DNA from: Methylomusa anaerophila
GTDB taxonomy: Bacteria; Bacillota; Negativicutes; Sporomusales; Sporomusaceae
DNA: 64,000 nt
Assembly (NCBI RefSeq): GCF_003966895.1
Contig: NZ_AP018449.1
Location: forward strand, 1,970,501-2,034,500
Direction: 5' to 3'
The notes below the pieces were generated by a model. It saw only the letters and a list, made by a program, of their open reading frames with translations, ran no database searches and was not told the origin of the DNA. The number at the start of each line of letters is the position of its first letter. Position 1 is the stretch's first letter. Below, one piece after another: positions 46,122 to 55,419 of this stretch. The position numbers and the translations under genes are program-made.

Positions 46122-47282
46122 ATGGAACAAAATTTTGCTATTGCCGCGCAGTGGGTGCTGTTGGCCCTCATTGCCACGTTGGTGTCCATTCGGCTGGGCA
46201 TTTCGGTGGCTCTGGTCGAAATTGCCGTGGGCGTGGTCGGTGGCAATGCTATGCAACTGGAGATTACGACCTGGGTCACTTTTCTGGCCGGGTTTGGAGC
46301 CGTGGTCTTGACGTTTCTCGCTGGAGCCGAGATCGATCCGGACAGCCTCATAGGCAACTTAAAAGAGAGCCTGGTCATTGGGTTTGCATCCTTTCTGCTG
46401 CCATTTGTGGGTGGCATGCTGTTTGCCGAGTATGTGTTCGGCTGGGACAGCAATGCGGCCAAGATTGCCGGCATTGCCCTGTCCACCACCTCGGTGGCGG
46501 TAGTATATGCCGTCATGGTGGAAAGCGGGCTGTCAGCCAGTCGCCTGGGGCAGGCCATTTTGGCCGCCTGCTTTGTTACCGACCTGGGAACGGTGCTGGC
46601 GCTGGGGCTCTTATTTACCGGTTTTTCGATGAAGGTTGTCTGGTTTACGGGGGTCATGATTGTGGCCGTATTCTCCGTTACGCCGCTGGCGGCCAAGGTA
46701 TTCGAGTGGTACGGTGGGCGGGTTAGCGAGCCGGAAATCAAGTTTATTTTCCTGGTATTGTTGGGGTTAGCCTATTTGGCGGTAATCAGCGGCAGTGAGG
46801 CAGTGCTGCCCGCCTATATCATCGGCATGGCTATGGCCCGTTTTTTCAAGCAATATAAAGAAACACTAACCAAGATGCGAGCCATTGTGTTTGCAGTGTT
46901 TACTCCTTTTTATTTCATTAAAGCGGGAGCGCTGGTATCGGTAAGCGCATTATTTACTATGTCTGGTGCCATTCTGGTCTTCCTGCTGGTCAAAATGGCC
47001 GCCAAGTTTATCGGCGTGCTGCCGACCACCCGCTGGTTTCACTATATGCCGCGCACCGGCATTTATACTACGCTCTTAATGAGCACAGGTTTGACTTTTG
47101 GCACCATTTCTGCATTATACGGACTAACCAACAACTATATTGACGGCAATCAATACAGCGTGCTGGTTGCGGCAGTTATTTTGAGCGCCGTCCTGCCCAC
47201 AATGATCGCCCAAAAATGGTTTTTCCCACTAGAGGCAATAAATGAGTTGCCAGCGGTCAGTAAAGAGAAGGAGGCTGATTAG
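46122..47282 (+). CDS. Cation:proton antiporter (CPA2 type)
   Basis: 386 residues with about 11-12 hydrophobic segments and AAAGGAGG ahead of ATG. The pattern FLAGAEIDPDSL near residue 66, then STTSVAVVYAVM and CFVTDLGTVLALG, is typical of the KefB/NhaS-like CPA2 family, with Thr-Asp in the ion-binding helix. It exchanges Na+ or K+ for protons across the inner membrane. Na+/H+ antiporters are recurrent fluoride-riboswitch targets, and a truncated copy of that riboswitch stands before this gene. It may counter acidification caused by HF entry or move fluoride-linked ions. It is co-transcribed with uspA. Confidence 0.85.
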   Translation: MEQNFAIAAQWVLLALIATLVSIRLGISVALVEIAVGVVGGNAMQLEITTWVTFLAGFGAVVLTFLAGAEIDPDSLIGNLKESLVIGFASFLLPFVGGMLFAEYVFGWDSNAAKIAGIALSTTSVAVVYAVMVESGLSASRLGQAILAACFVTDLGTVLALGLLFTGFSMKVVWFTGVMIVAVFSVTPLAAKVFEWYGGRVSEPEIKFIFLVLLGLAYLAVISGSEAVLPAYIIGMAMARFFKQYKETLTKMRAIVFAVFTPFYFIKAGALVSVSALFTMSGAILVFLLVKMAAKFIGVLPTTRWFHYMPRTGIYTTLLMSTGLTFGTISALYGLTNNYIDGNQYSVLVAAVILSAVLPTMIAQKWFFPLEAINELPAVSKEKEAD

Positions 47283-47283
47283 C

Positions 47284-47706
47284 ATGGATGTGAAGAAAAT
47301 GGTCGTGGCTTATGATGGTTCAGCGGGTAGTCACAAGGCACTGGTCTGGGCGGTGGATCTAGCCGCTAGACTTGGCTCTAACGTGGTAGTGGTAAGTGTC
47401 GTCAAACCACCCGAGTTTAGTTCCAGCATTGACGAAGTGGATGAATGGTATGAAGATGGCGAGAAACAGTACCAGCCGCTCTTAGAGCAGGCGGCCGCCT
47501 ATGGTGAGGATCAGGGAGTGTCCCTGCAGACGGAAATCTTAAAAGGGCATCCGGCCGAGAGCCTGATACGTTATGCCTCTGACCGCAAGGCTGACCTTAT
47601 CGTCATGGGTACACGGGGGATGGGCGGCTTTAAGAGCCTCATTATCGGCAGTGTGGCACAAAAGGTAGTTACCTATGCGAAAGTTTCAGTGGTCGTGGTG
47701 AAATAA
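47284..47706 (+). CDS. Universal stress protein
   Basis: 140 residues from the ATG at 47284 with AAGGAGG ahead; it follows the antiporter stop by one base. The UspA fold is clear: KMVVAYDGSAGSHKAL at the N-terminus, and the ATP-binding motif GTRGMGGFKSLIIGSVAQKV near the end (GxxGx8-9GS). Coupling of a UspA domain to CPA2 antiporters is common and suggests nucleotide-dependent control of transport. Confidence 0.9.
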   Translation: MDVKKMVVAYDGSAGSHKALVWAVDLAARLGSNVVVVSVVKPPEFSSSIDEVDEWYEDGEKQYQPLLEQAAAYGEDQGVSLQTEILKGHPAESLIRYASDRKADLIVMGTRGMGGFKSLIIGSVAQKVVTYAKVSVVVVK

Positions 47707-47852
47707 CGCGAGCATAGCTGGTCCGAATTTGTACCTTTTTTAGGCTTTTCCGATAGTTATTGCTGGCAGTGACGGCGGCGGTTCGCTGGAGTGCTGTCTA
47801 TCGACAAGTCGCATTAATGCAGGTGTAATCATCAGCACTACAATGATAACAC

Positions 47853-47890
47853 TTGACGCGCATTCCATATGGAAGAATGCGCGTCAAAAG
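47853..47890. terminator. Bidirectional terminator between uspA and glnA
   Basis: The stem TTGACGCGCATTC/GAATGCGCGTCAA with loop CATATGGA lies between convergent genes. The rest of the 226-base gap shows nothing recognised. Confidence 0.75.
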
Positions 47891-47932
47891 TTTGATTTGA
47901 GCTATTGGGGGCTGTAAAAAAATGATTTAAAT

Positions 47933-49363
47933 CTAAATATCGAAATACAGTTTAAATTCCATCGGGTGAGGCCGTAGTCGGACAGCGTCAATTTCATTTG
48001 CATATTTGTATTCGATCCAGGTCTCCAATAGGTCCTGGGTGAAGACGCCGCTTTGAAGCAAGAAGTCGTGGTCGGCCTCGAGGGCTTTGAGCGCGTCTAC
48101 CAGAGAACCAGGAACGCTCTTTACCTTGGTCTTTTCCTCGCCCGTCAGTTCGTAAATATTGACTTGAAGCGGGCCAAACCCTTCTTTAACCGGGTCGATC
48201 TTGTTCTTGATACCGTCGATACCGGCCATTAGCATAGCGGCTAGAGCAAGGTATGGATTCGCAGACGAATCAGGTGGGCGGAATTCGATCCGTTTGGTTT
48301 TTGGGTTAGTTGAGTACATCGGTATACGGATTGCAGCACTACGGTTACGGGCGCTGAAAGCGATATTAACCGGAGCCTCATAGCCGGGAACCAGACGCTT
48401 GTAGGAGTTGACGCTGGGAGCGGTAAAGGCCAGGAGCGCCGGAGCGTGTTTTAAAAGACCGCCGATATAGTAGAGAGCGGTCTGGCTCAAGAGGGCATAA
48501 CCATTTTCATCGAAGAAGGTTGGTTGGCCACCTTTCCAAAGACTTTGGTGGACGTGCATGCCGGAGCCGTTGTCGCCAAAAAGCGGCTTGGGCATAAAGG
48601 TTGCGACTTTGTTGTTACGACGGGCGACGTTTTTGACCACATACTTAAATAGCATTACTTTATCAGCCATAGCGGTCAAGGTATCGAAACGCATACCTAT
48701 TTCTCCCTGTCCTCCGGTAGCCACTTCATGGTGATGGGTTTCGACCGGAATGCCCAGCTCTTCCAGAACGAGCACTATTTCGCTGCGAATATCGTGAGTG
48801 GCGTCCATTGGCGGAACTGGCAGATAGCCTTCCTTGTTGCGAATCTTGTAGCCAAGATTGGGGCTTTCGTCGCGTCCGGTGTTCCATATAGCTTCTACCG
48901 AATCTACTTTGTAAAATGAGCCGTTTTGGGTCAAGTCATAGCGCACGTCGTCGAACAGGAAGAATTCGCATTCAGGCCCCCAGTAGCTGGTATCGGCAAA
49001 ATCGAGCGTTTGCAGATAAGCTTCGGCTTTCTGGGCGACATAGCGAGGGTTACGACTATAGGAAGTTTTATCAGGACTAACGACATTGCAGATCAGACTG
49101 AGAGTAGGAACAGCCATGAATGGGTCGATGAAAACGGAATTGGGATCGGGAATGAGCAGCATGTCGCTTTCTTCGATACCTTGAAATCCTCGAAGGCTGG
49201 AACCGTCGAACCCGCTACCCTCCTCGAATACCTTTTCGTCAAATTCACCAATGGGAACGGTTTTGTGCTGCCAGATACCCGGCAGGTCGATAAATTTGTA
49301 GTCCACTAATTTGGCACCTTTGGTTTTGGCCAGAGCGACTACGTCTTTGGGGGACATACTCAT
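47933..49363 (-). CDS. glnA: Glutamine synthetase, type I, under fluoride riboswitch control
   Basis: 476 residues, AGGAGGAG ahead of ATG. It makes glutamine from glutamate, ammonia and ATP. Family motifs: [17 protein letters not shown] near residue 53, ECEFFLFD, the ATP-binding [16 protein letters not shown] near 260, [24 protein letters not shown], and the C-terminal adenylylation-type region [10 protein letters not shown] with Tyr. The C-terminal part resembles the GSI-beta (E. coli-like) form more than the Bacillus alpha form. The minus-strand leader carries an intact fluoride riboswitch and a second terminator. Metal-fluoride complexes are phosphate mimics that can block glutamine synthetase, so fluoride-induced supply of the enzyme is a reasonable idea. 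Confidence 0.95.
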   Translation of the reverse strand: MSMSPKDVVALAKTKGAKLVDYKFIDLPGIWQHKTVPIGEFDEKVFEEGSGFDGSSLRGFQGIEESDMLLIPDPNSVFIDPFMAVPTLSLICNVVSPDKTSYSRNPRYVAQKAEAYLQTLDFADTSYWGPECEFFLFDDVRYDLTQNGSFYKVDSVEAIWNTGRDESPNLGYKIRNKEGYLPVPPMDATHDIRSEIVLVLEELGIPVETHHHEVATGGQGEIGMRFDTLTAMADKVMLFKYVVKNVARRNNKVATFMPKPLFGDNGSGMHVHQSLWKGGQPTFFDENGYALLSQTALYYIGGLLKHAPALLAFTAPSVNSYKRLVPGYEAPVNIAFSARNRSAAIRIPMYSTNPKTKRIEFRPPDSSANPYLALAAMLMAGIDGIKNKIDPVKEGFGPLQVNIYELTGEEKTKVKSVPGSLVDALKALEADHDFLLQSGVFTQDLLETWIEYKYANEIDAVRLRPHPMEFKLYFDI

Positions 49364-49390
49364 TGTTTTCTCCTCCTCTTAGAAATTTGG

Positions 49391-49455
49391 GGTAAAATAA
49401 AAAACGCCAAAACATATAGGCTGAAAGCCTACATTGTCTGGCGTCAGTGCCGACT
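49391..49455 (-). terminator. Second intrinsic terminator in the glnA leader
   Basis: On the minus strand, GACGCCAGACAATGTAGGCT pairs with AGCCTATATGTTTTGGCGTT and is followed by TTTTATTTT, upstream of the glnA ribosome site. A small stem GGC-ACTGAC-GCC overlaps its 5' arm; a six-base loop with A first and G fourth is what ANTAR antiterminators bind, but I cannot find a matching first hairpin. Transcripts from the riboswitch promoter must pass this terminator too. Confidence 0.7.
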
Positions 49456-49501
49456 AAAATTTTTTATATTAAACTATCACTTCATTTTTGCGTGTAGATC
49501 A

Positions 49502-49592
49502 AGCAAATAAAAAAACTCCTACTAGTCCAAAGCTAGTAGGAGTCATTATCGGAATATCCGAGATTACGGTGAACTCCATCACCTTATTGCAA
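49502..49592 (-). promoter_or_regulatory. Fluoride riboswitch upstream of glnA
   Basis: On the minus strand: P1 GGTGATGGAGTTCACC, P3 TCGGATATTCCGA, then TAATGACTCCTACTAG, whose ACTCC pairs with GGAGT. The terminator ACTCCTACTAG/CTAGTAGGAGT follows with TTTTTTT. All conserved aptamer positions are present. The next gene on that strand is glnA. Confidence 0.95.
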
Positions 49593-49770
49593 TTAAATCA
49601 ATCTTATTATAACAAATAGAAAAAATGCTGTCAATTACAACTTACAACTTAGAATAAGTCAGACAGCTTGCAGGTAAGGTCTTATCGTCAATTAGGGGGA
49701 TACAGGCTGATCTTCCATATACGTTTGACGAAAGGGCAATATGGATGGTACAATGAATTCAAAGAATAGC
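49593..49770. other. Divergent promoter region between two fluoride riboswitches
   Basis: 178 bases of AT-rich DNA separate the glnA riboswitch (minus) from the MutS-like operon riboswitch (plus) and must hold both promoters. No coding sequence is seen. Confidence 0.6.
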
Positions 49771-49771
49771 A

Positions 49772-49852
49772 TGAGGCGATGGGGTTCGCCGTAAACAACG
49801 TCTTGGACGCTAATGACTCCTGCAGGTATTATTTGCCTGCAGGTTTTTTTTT
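49772..49852 (+). promoter_or_regulatory. Fluoride riboswitch upstream of MutS-like genes
   Basis: P1 GGCGATGGGGTTCGCC, P3 GTCTTGGAC, then GCTAATGACTCCTGC; ACTCC pairs with GGGGT through one G-U pair. The terminator stem CCTGCAGG(T)/(G)CCTGCAGG ends in nine T. It precedes the two MutS-family genes. Confidence 0.93.
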
Positions 49853-49895
49853 GCATTTTGGGGAGAAAAAGTTTGCATTCAGGAGGAGAATTTTT

Positions 49896-51458
49896 ATGTC
49901 AAGAGATATTGTTGATACTTTTCCCTTGCCCTATCACAGTATACTATTTGAAAAGCCAGACGAAAACTTAATGATTGCACCGGAAGCGCCTGCTTTTTCC
50001 ATCGATTTGAATCTTGATCAGATCATTGACGCCATAACGGCTCAAAAGCAGGAATATAATTTAAAATCTTTTTTCTATACTTCCCTGCATGCTGTAGATA
50101 TGATTGAGTATCGCTATGAAATCATGCGGGAACTGGAAAAGAAAATTCTATTTGAGTATATAAAATCATTTGCCCAAAAAATGCAGGCAATGCGTGGCCA
50201 ATTGGCCCAAGCAGAAAAGCTTTACTACCAATATCAGAAGGAGAGCTGGTTCTTGGACGCGGTAGAAATTTATTGTGAAACCATTAATAGCCTAGTAGAT
50301 GGGTTAGCCCTTGTAGAATTAGAGGCCCGCGGTTTTCTTGCTTTCCGTGAATATCTATCGAATTATGCCCGGTCGGAAAGTTTTATTTCGCTTATCACAG
50401 AAACGAAAAAGCTCCAAGCCGATTTATCTTCGATAAAATATTGCCTGCTCCTAAAAGATAACAGCATCAAGGTTCGTAAGTATGAATTTGAAGGCGATTA
50501 TAGTCTTGAGGTATTAGAAACATTCGAGAAATTCAAGCAAGGAGCAGTGAAAGACTATATCGTCAACTTTTATGAATCACCGAGTATGAACCACATCGAA
50601 GCAAAAATACTGGATTTCGTAGCCCAATTGCATTCCGACATCTTTTTCAGGCTAGATAATTATTATGAGAAAAATAAAGACTACCTTGATAAAAAGATTA
50701 GCGCTTTTGACCGGGAAATTCAATTTTACATTGCTTATCTGGAGTATATTGCAAAATTTAAACAGGTGGGTTTGAAATTTTGTTATCCCAAAATCTCTGA
50801 TACCTGTAAGGAAGTTTATAATTATGGCGGCTTTGATTTAGCCTTGGCCAATAAACTTATAACCGAAAACTCAACCATTGTCTGCAATGATTTTTACCTG
50901 AAAGGCAAAGAACGCATATTTGTAGTGTCCGGTCCGAACCAAGGCGGCAAAACGACCTTTGCCCGCGTTTTCGGACAACTGCATTATCTGGCCAGCATAG
51001 GCTGCCCCGTCCCTGGCAATGAATCGGGACTCTTTCTGTTCGACAGGCTTTTTACCCATTTTGAAAGGGAGGAAGACATCGCAAATTTGCACGGTAAACT
51101 GCAGGATGATCTGGTCAGAATCTATGAGATTCTGAGCCAGGCTACAACAAACAGTATTATTATTATGAATGAAATTTTCACGTCCACTACCTTACAAGAC
51201 GCTGTCTTCCTTAGCAAAAAGGTGATTGGAAGAATCATAGAACTAGATATGTTGTGCGTTTGCGTGACGTTTATTGACGAATTGGCTTCATTAAGCGAGC
51301 AAACCGTAAGCGTTGTCAGTACGGTGGCTTCGGAAAATCCAGCCATGCGGACGTATAAAGTCGTGAGAAAGACTGCCGATGGGCTGGCCCATGCGATGTC
51401 TATTGCCGAAAAGTACCGGCTTACCTACGATGCTATAAAGGAGCGGATAAAGTCATGA
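49896..51458 (+). CDS. MutS-family ATPase without mismatch-binding domain (first of pair)
   Basis: 520 residues from the ATG at 49896 with AGGAGGAG ahead; an earlier in-frame start would begin inside the riboswitch. The C-terminal part is a MutS domain V ATPase: Walker A SGPNQGGKTTF near 347, Walker B region SIIIMNEIFTSTT and a helix-rich end. The N-terminal ~300 residues are helical, like MutS lever/clamp domains, and the Phe-x-Glu mismatch reader is absent. It therefore does not act in standard mismatch repair. MutS-like genes are known fluoride-riboswitch targets of unknown role. The gene overlaps the next one by four bases. Confidence 0.85.
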   Translation: MSRDIVDTFPLPYHSILFEKPDENLMIAPEAPAFSIDLNLDQIIDAITAQKQEYNLKSFFYTSLHAVDMIEYRYEIMRELEKKILFEYIKSFAQKMQAMRGQLAQAEKLYYQYQKESWFLDAVEIYCETINSLVDGLALVELEARGFLAFREYLSNYARSESFISLITETKKLQADLSSIKYCLLLKDNSIKVRKYEFEGDYSLEVLETFEKFKQGAVKDYIVNFYESPSMNHIEAKILDFVAQLHSDIFFRLDNYYEKNKDYLDKKISAFDREIQFYIAYLEYIAKFKQVGLKFCYPKISDTCKEVYNYGGFDLALANKLITENSTIVCNDFYLKGKERIFVVSGPNQGGKTTFARVFGQLHYLASIGCPVPGNESGLFLFDRLFTHFEREEDIANLHGKLQDDLVRIYEILSQATTNSIIIMNEIFTSTTLQDAVFLSKKVIGRIIELDMLCVCVTFIDELASLSEQTVSVVSTVASENPAMRTYKVVRKTADGLAHAMSIAEKYRLTYDAIKERIKS

Positions 51459-52957
51459 AAACTTTTCTCATATACAGGGACCGTGATTTTGATCTGCAGC
51501 GGAAACTGCCGGTAAATGAAAAGGCTCTGACGCAAGACCTGGAATTGAATACGTTGTTTAACGCCATGGCGCTCGGTGATAAGTTCCTGTTTGAAGTGGC
51601 CAGGAAAGTTGTTTTGTCTAGTATGAGTGACCTGGACGCAATACTTTATCGCCAAAGTATTCTTAAAGATTGCCTGAAAAACTCTTTAATTGTTAAAGAT
51701 ATGTACAACATCGCAGTAGAATCCATTGAAATCGAGAAAAAGCATTATCTTAGTTTTTTTTCATTTAAATATCCATCATCAATATTGCATAGATCGATAG
51801 GACTGTTGCAACTGTTCGTCGGCATACTTAAGAAACTAAGGGGTATTGCCGATAGTCATGCCGATAAATTTGAGTCTGAGGGGTTTATTAGGTTTTTTGC
51901 AATGCTTCAAAAGGAACTTACTGACGAATATTTCCTTCACATCCAAGAGCATTTGAAGGAATTAAAATTTCGTGAGGGAGTTCTGATCAGCGGCGAATTA
52001 GGAAAAGGGAATAAAGGTCTACATTATCTACTTCATAAGGTACAAGATAAAAAACAGAGTTGGATTGAACGGTTATTTAACAGAAAGACGCCTGATTACA
52101 CCGTTTATATTCATGAGCGCGATGAAGCTGGTGCAAGAGCCCTAGGGGAATTAAAAGACCGAGGGATTAACACAGTAGCCAACGCCCTAGCTCAGTCCGC
52201 CGATCATGTTCTCGATTTTTTCACCATGCTGCGGACGGAGTTAGCCTTCTATGTTGGTTGTTTGAATTTGCAGGAAACACTTGTTCAAAAGGGGGAGCCG
52301 ATAGCCTTTCCCCTGCCCGTGGCTGCCAACGCACGTAAGTCTTCTTTTAAGGGCTTGTACGACGTCTGTCTTTCGTTGACTATAGAAGGGAAAGTTGTGG
52401 GCAATGATGTGAATGCTGATGATAAAGATCTCGTGATGATCACTGGCGCCAACCAAGGTGGTAAATCGATCTTTTTACGGGCTATAGGCTTGTCCCAATT
52501 GATGATGCAATGCGGTATGTTTGCTCCGGCGGAAGCCTTTTGCGCCAATGTCTGCAACGGTCTTTTCACGCATTACAAGCGGGAAGAAGACACTTCCATG
52601 AAAAGCGGGAAACTGGATGAGGAACTCAGGCGGATGAGTGATATTATAGACAACATCTCCGAGAACTCCATGATACTGTTTAACGAATCGTTTGCTGCGA
52701 CGAACGAGCGGGAAGGTTCTGAAATAGCCCGGCAGATTATTTACGCATTGCTCGAAAAACACATTAAGGTTTTCTTTGTGACGCATTTATATGAATTAGC
52801 GCATGGACTCTATGAGCAAAGGCTGGAAAGCGCAACTTTTCTGCGGGCTGAGCGGCAAGCCGACGGAAGCCGGACTTTTAAACTGACCGAAGGCGAACCC
52901 TTGCAAACTAGTTTTGGCAAAGATTTATATAACAGGATATTCAGTAATGCCGGATAG
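51455..52957 (+). CDS. MutS-family ATPase without mismatch-binding domain (second of pair)
   Basis: 500 residues, start overlapping the upstream stop (ATGA), AAAGGAG ahead. MutS domain V motifs: TGANQGGKSIFLRAIG near 332, THYKREEDTSMKSGKLDEEL, SMILFNESFAATN and FFVTHLYELA. The N-terminal half is helical. The two proteins are distant paralogues and their coupled genes suggest a heterodimer, as in MutS2/MSH-type ATPases. Control by the fluoride riboswitch at 49772 is clear from context. Function unknown. Confidence 0.85.
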   Translation: MKTFLIYRDRDFDLQRKLPVNEKALTQDLELNTLFNAMALGDKFLFEVARKVVLSSMSDLDAILYRQSILKDCLKNSLIVKDMYNIAVESIEIEKKHYLSFFSFKYPSSILHRSIGLLQLFVGILKKLRGIADSHADKFESEGFIRFFAMLQKELTDEYFLHIQEHLKELKFREGVLISGELGKGNKGLHYLLHKVQDKKQSWIERLFNRKTPDYTVYIHERDEAGARALGELKDRGINTVANALAQSADHVLDFFTMLRTELAFYVGCLNLQETLVQKGEPIAFPLPVAANARKSSFKGLYDVCLSLTIEGKVVGNDVNADDKDLVMITGANQGGKSIFLRAIGLSQLMMQCGMFAPAEAFCANVCNGLFTHYKREEDTSMKSGKLDEELRRMSDIIDNISENSMILFNESFAATNEREGSEIARQIIYALLEKHIKVFFVTHLYELAHGLYEQRLESATFLRAERQADGSRTFKLTEGEPLQTSFGKDLYNRIFSNAG

Positions 52958-53030
52958 CTGTTAACATCGCTTTTGGAAAAGGAAGACGGATACACACTGT
53001 CCAATGATCATCTGTTGATTTTAGACTTTA

Positions 53031-53069
53031 AATCCACCGCGCCTCTCATCGCCCGGTGGATTTTTTTAT
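53031..53069 (+). terminator. Terminator of the MutS-like operon
   Basis: AAATCCACCG/CGGTGGATTT with a CG-rich loop is followed by TTTTAT, 75 bases after the second gene. Confidence 0.85.
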
Positions 53070-53196
53070 ATAAAACTGAAATATTTTAAACATATTGCTA
53101 ATAAAAAAGATATTGTACGTATTTTTTAAAAGTTGTTTTATACATCATTTGCCTGACGCCATTTCCTACACTAATTTTTCAGTGGGGGGATTCAAA

Positions 53197-53643
53197 ATGC
53201 ACGCTATTCCTAACTGGTTACGTTGGGTACTTGTTCTCCCATCCGCCTATGCCATATCCTCGGTATCAAGAACAATAGAACAAGCGGGAAATAGTTTATG
53301 GCCTGGCGATACCCCGGTAAACTTATTTTTTCAAATAATATCGGCCATACTGGAAGGATTTATCGGCACAGGAGCATTTTTGCATATTATTTATGTACTG
53401 GTTCCATCACATAAAACGGCGGCAGTAATTACCACTTCAATATTATTGAGCATACTTTACGTAAGCAGTTTAATTATAAACATTTTATATTTGCCAAGCT
53501 GGAAAACCATTGCCGTGTGTATTCTTACCATATTTACCTGTATCATCTACAGTATATTGACAATAAAAAAAGTTGAGCTTTTTGGTTGCCGAATCCAAGA
53601 GCAAAATCGCCCACAATCATTTTGCAAAAAAGAGCCAAAATAA
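53197..53643 (+). CDS. Small four-helix membrane protein
   Basis: 148 residues from the ATG at 53197 behind GTGGGGGGA; upstream in-frame starts lack a site. Four hydrophobic segments (about 8-24, 40-70, 72-95, 100-125) are visible, and the basic tail ends in KKEPK. WLRWVLVLPSAYAISSVSRTIE resembles the start of uncharacterised small membrane proteins of Firmicutes. Function unknown. Confidence 0.6.
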   Translation: MHAIPNWLRWVLVLPSAYAISSVSRTIEQAGNSLWPGDTPVNLFFQIISAILEGFIGTGAFLHIIYVLVPSHKTAAVITTSILLSILYVSSLIINILYLPSWKTIAVCILTIFTCIIYSILTIKKVELFGCRIQEQNRPQSFCKKEPK

Positions 53644-53831
53644 ACGACTCCCGTTTGTTCACGCCGGCATAAAGGGATAGCACTCGCTTACTTTCGTTAG
53701 CAGCTTACTACATAACTGTGTCCTAATTATTTAATATTTTCAGAGAAGAATAGACTGTATTACGTTTTTAATATTCGGGGGATTCTAGTATTAACTTTAG
53801 CACTGCCTTTTTACAAGGAGTTGAATAGACG

Positions 53832-54905
53832 GTGAGCCCATTGCTTGATATAAATTTAGACAAAATCAGGTACAATACCGCTCAAGTCAGAGAAAAATGC
53901 CGGCAACAGGGTATAGCCGTGCTGGGAGTTACGAAAGGGTTTAGCGCTATGCCGCAGATCGTATCCGCAATGTTGGCAGGAGGCGCTGACGGCCTTGCCG
54001 ATTCCAGGATGGAGAATATTATTGAGTTGAGGAACAGCGGGTTTACGCAACCGATTACCTTGCTGCGGATTCCGGAGCTAAGCGACGTTGAAAATGTTGT
54101 CCGCTACGCTGATATAAGTGTGAATTCAGAAATCACTGTAATGGAAGCGTTAGCTGAAACTGCTCAAAAAACGGAAAAATCCCACCAGGTTATTTTAATG
54201 GTTGATGTAGGCGACCTGCGGGAGGGCATCCTGAAGGAGCATGTGCTTGAAACCGCCAAACAAATATCCCGCCTTAAGGGGGTAAGATTACTGGGGTTAG
54301 GGACTAACATGGGCTGTTTTGGCGGCGTACTGCCCAGCACCGATAATTTAGGGCTTTTGGTTGAACTGGGATTTAGAATTGAGAATCAGTTAGGTTTCAA
54401 GCTTGAAGTCATTTCAGGCGGAGGAACGTCCACATTATTGCTGGTAGAAAACCGGAAGGTTCCTGCCGGAATCAATCAACTGCGAATCGGCGAAGGGATA
54501 CTATTAGGCACCGACACCACGAACCAGAGAAAAATCTCATGGCTGTGGGATGATGCATTTGTTCTAAGTGCGGAGGTTATCGAGCTTAAATCTAAACCGT
54601 CTGTGCCGATGGGGGATATTGGCCGAGATGCATTCGGCAATGTTCCTGAATTTGTCGATATCGGAATCAGAAAAAGAGCAATTTTAGCTCTGGGCAAGCA
54701 AGATGTCTATATTGAAGGAATTGTCCCCGTTGATGGAAACCTGAAGATTTTAGGCGCCAGCAGTGATCATTTGATTGTGGATGTAACTGACACTGAACAA
54801 GATATAAAGGTTGGCGACAATATTTCTTTTCAGTTAACATATTCCGGTTTGGTTTCCGCCAGTCACTCCCGGTATGTAGCGAAAAAATTCAGGGAGGTTC
54901 AGTGA
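53832..54905 (+). CDS. PLP-dependent amino-acid racemase (alanine/ornithine racemase family)
   Basis: 357 residues from a GTG with AAGGAG ahead. It is a fold-type III PLP enzyme: the PLP Lys lies in GVTKGFS near residue 37, with GADGLADSR, LMVDVGDLREGI, LGTNMGC and VISGGGTST (phosphate binding) following. The overall sequence resembles ornithine racemase-like and YhfX-like proteins rather than the cell-wall alanine racemase Alr. It would interconvert L- and D-amino acids, possibly ornithine. The next gene is an acetyltransferase whose start overlaps this stop, so the pair may make and modify a D-amino acid. Confidence 0.75.
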   Translation: MSPLLDINLDKIRYNTAQVREKCRQQGIAVLGVTKGFSAMPQIVSAMLAGGADGLADSRMENIIELRNSGFTQPITLLRIPELSDVENVVRYADISVNSEITVMEALAETAQKTEKSHQVILMVDVGDLREGILKEHVLETAKQISRLKGVRLLGLGTNMGCFGGVLPSTDNLGLLVELGFRIENQLGFKLEVISGGGTSTLLLVENRKVPAGINQLRIGEGILLGTDTTNQRKISWLWDDAFVLSAEVIELKSKPSVPMGDIGRDAFGNVPEFVDIGIRKRAILALGKQDVYIEGIVPVDGNLKILGASSDHLIVDVTDTEQDIKVGDNISFQLTYSGLVSASHSRYVAKKFREVQ

Positions 54906-55372
54906 TGGTAGAGATGATCGTGATGGTCGAATTGGTTGACAAAAATGATATTGAACTTATTCCCCAATTGGTTAAACTGGAAGCAGAGGCCTTTGGCCAG
55001 GGCGGATTGAATGAATGGCACCTTGTGCCGATTATCAGGCACGGACGGGTATATATCAGCAAAAAGGGCGAAAAAGTTGTCGGTTCGGTCCAGTACATAT
55101 TAGACTGGGACAATCCGCAAAAAGCGTATATGATTGGTGTTTCGGTATCGCCGGAATACCGTGGCCGCGGGATAGGTACCGAATTACTTAAGGAAACCTT
55201 TAAAGCTTTGTCCAGGGAAAATATTGCAGAAGTTGAATTAACAGTTGCCCCGGATAATCTGGCAGCAATTAAAGTCTATGAGAGAAAATTGAAATTTGTA
55301 GTTACGGAATACAGAAAGAACGAATACGGAAACCACCAGGATAGACTGGTAATGAATTTATCTTTAGCCTAG
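54905..55372 (+). CDS. GNAT family N-acetyltransferase
   Basis: 155 residues from the ATG that overlaps the racemase stop, seven bases after AGGGAGG. The acetyl-CoA binding motif VSVSPEYRGRGIGTELLKE (R/QxxGxG/A) is near residue 83, and the closing beta strands and NLAAIKVYERKLKF are typical of RimI-like enzymes. It transfers an acetyl group to an amine. Its coupling with the racemase suggests the amine may be the racemase product. Confidence 0.85.
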   Translation: MVEMIVMVELVDKNDIELIPQLVKLEAEAFGQGGLNEWHLVPIIRHGRVYISKKGEKVVGSVQYILDWDNPQKAYMIGVSVSPEYRGRGIGTELLKETFKALSRENIAEVELTVAPDNLAAIKVYERKLKFVVTEYRKNEYGNHQDRLVMNLSLA

Positions 55373-55419
55373 CGTTGTTTTCGAAGCTTTGGCCTGCCGG
55401 GCGGGGTCAAGGGATACCT

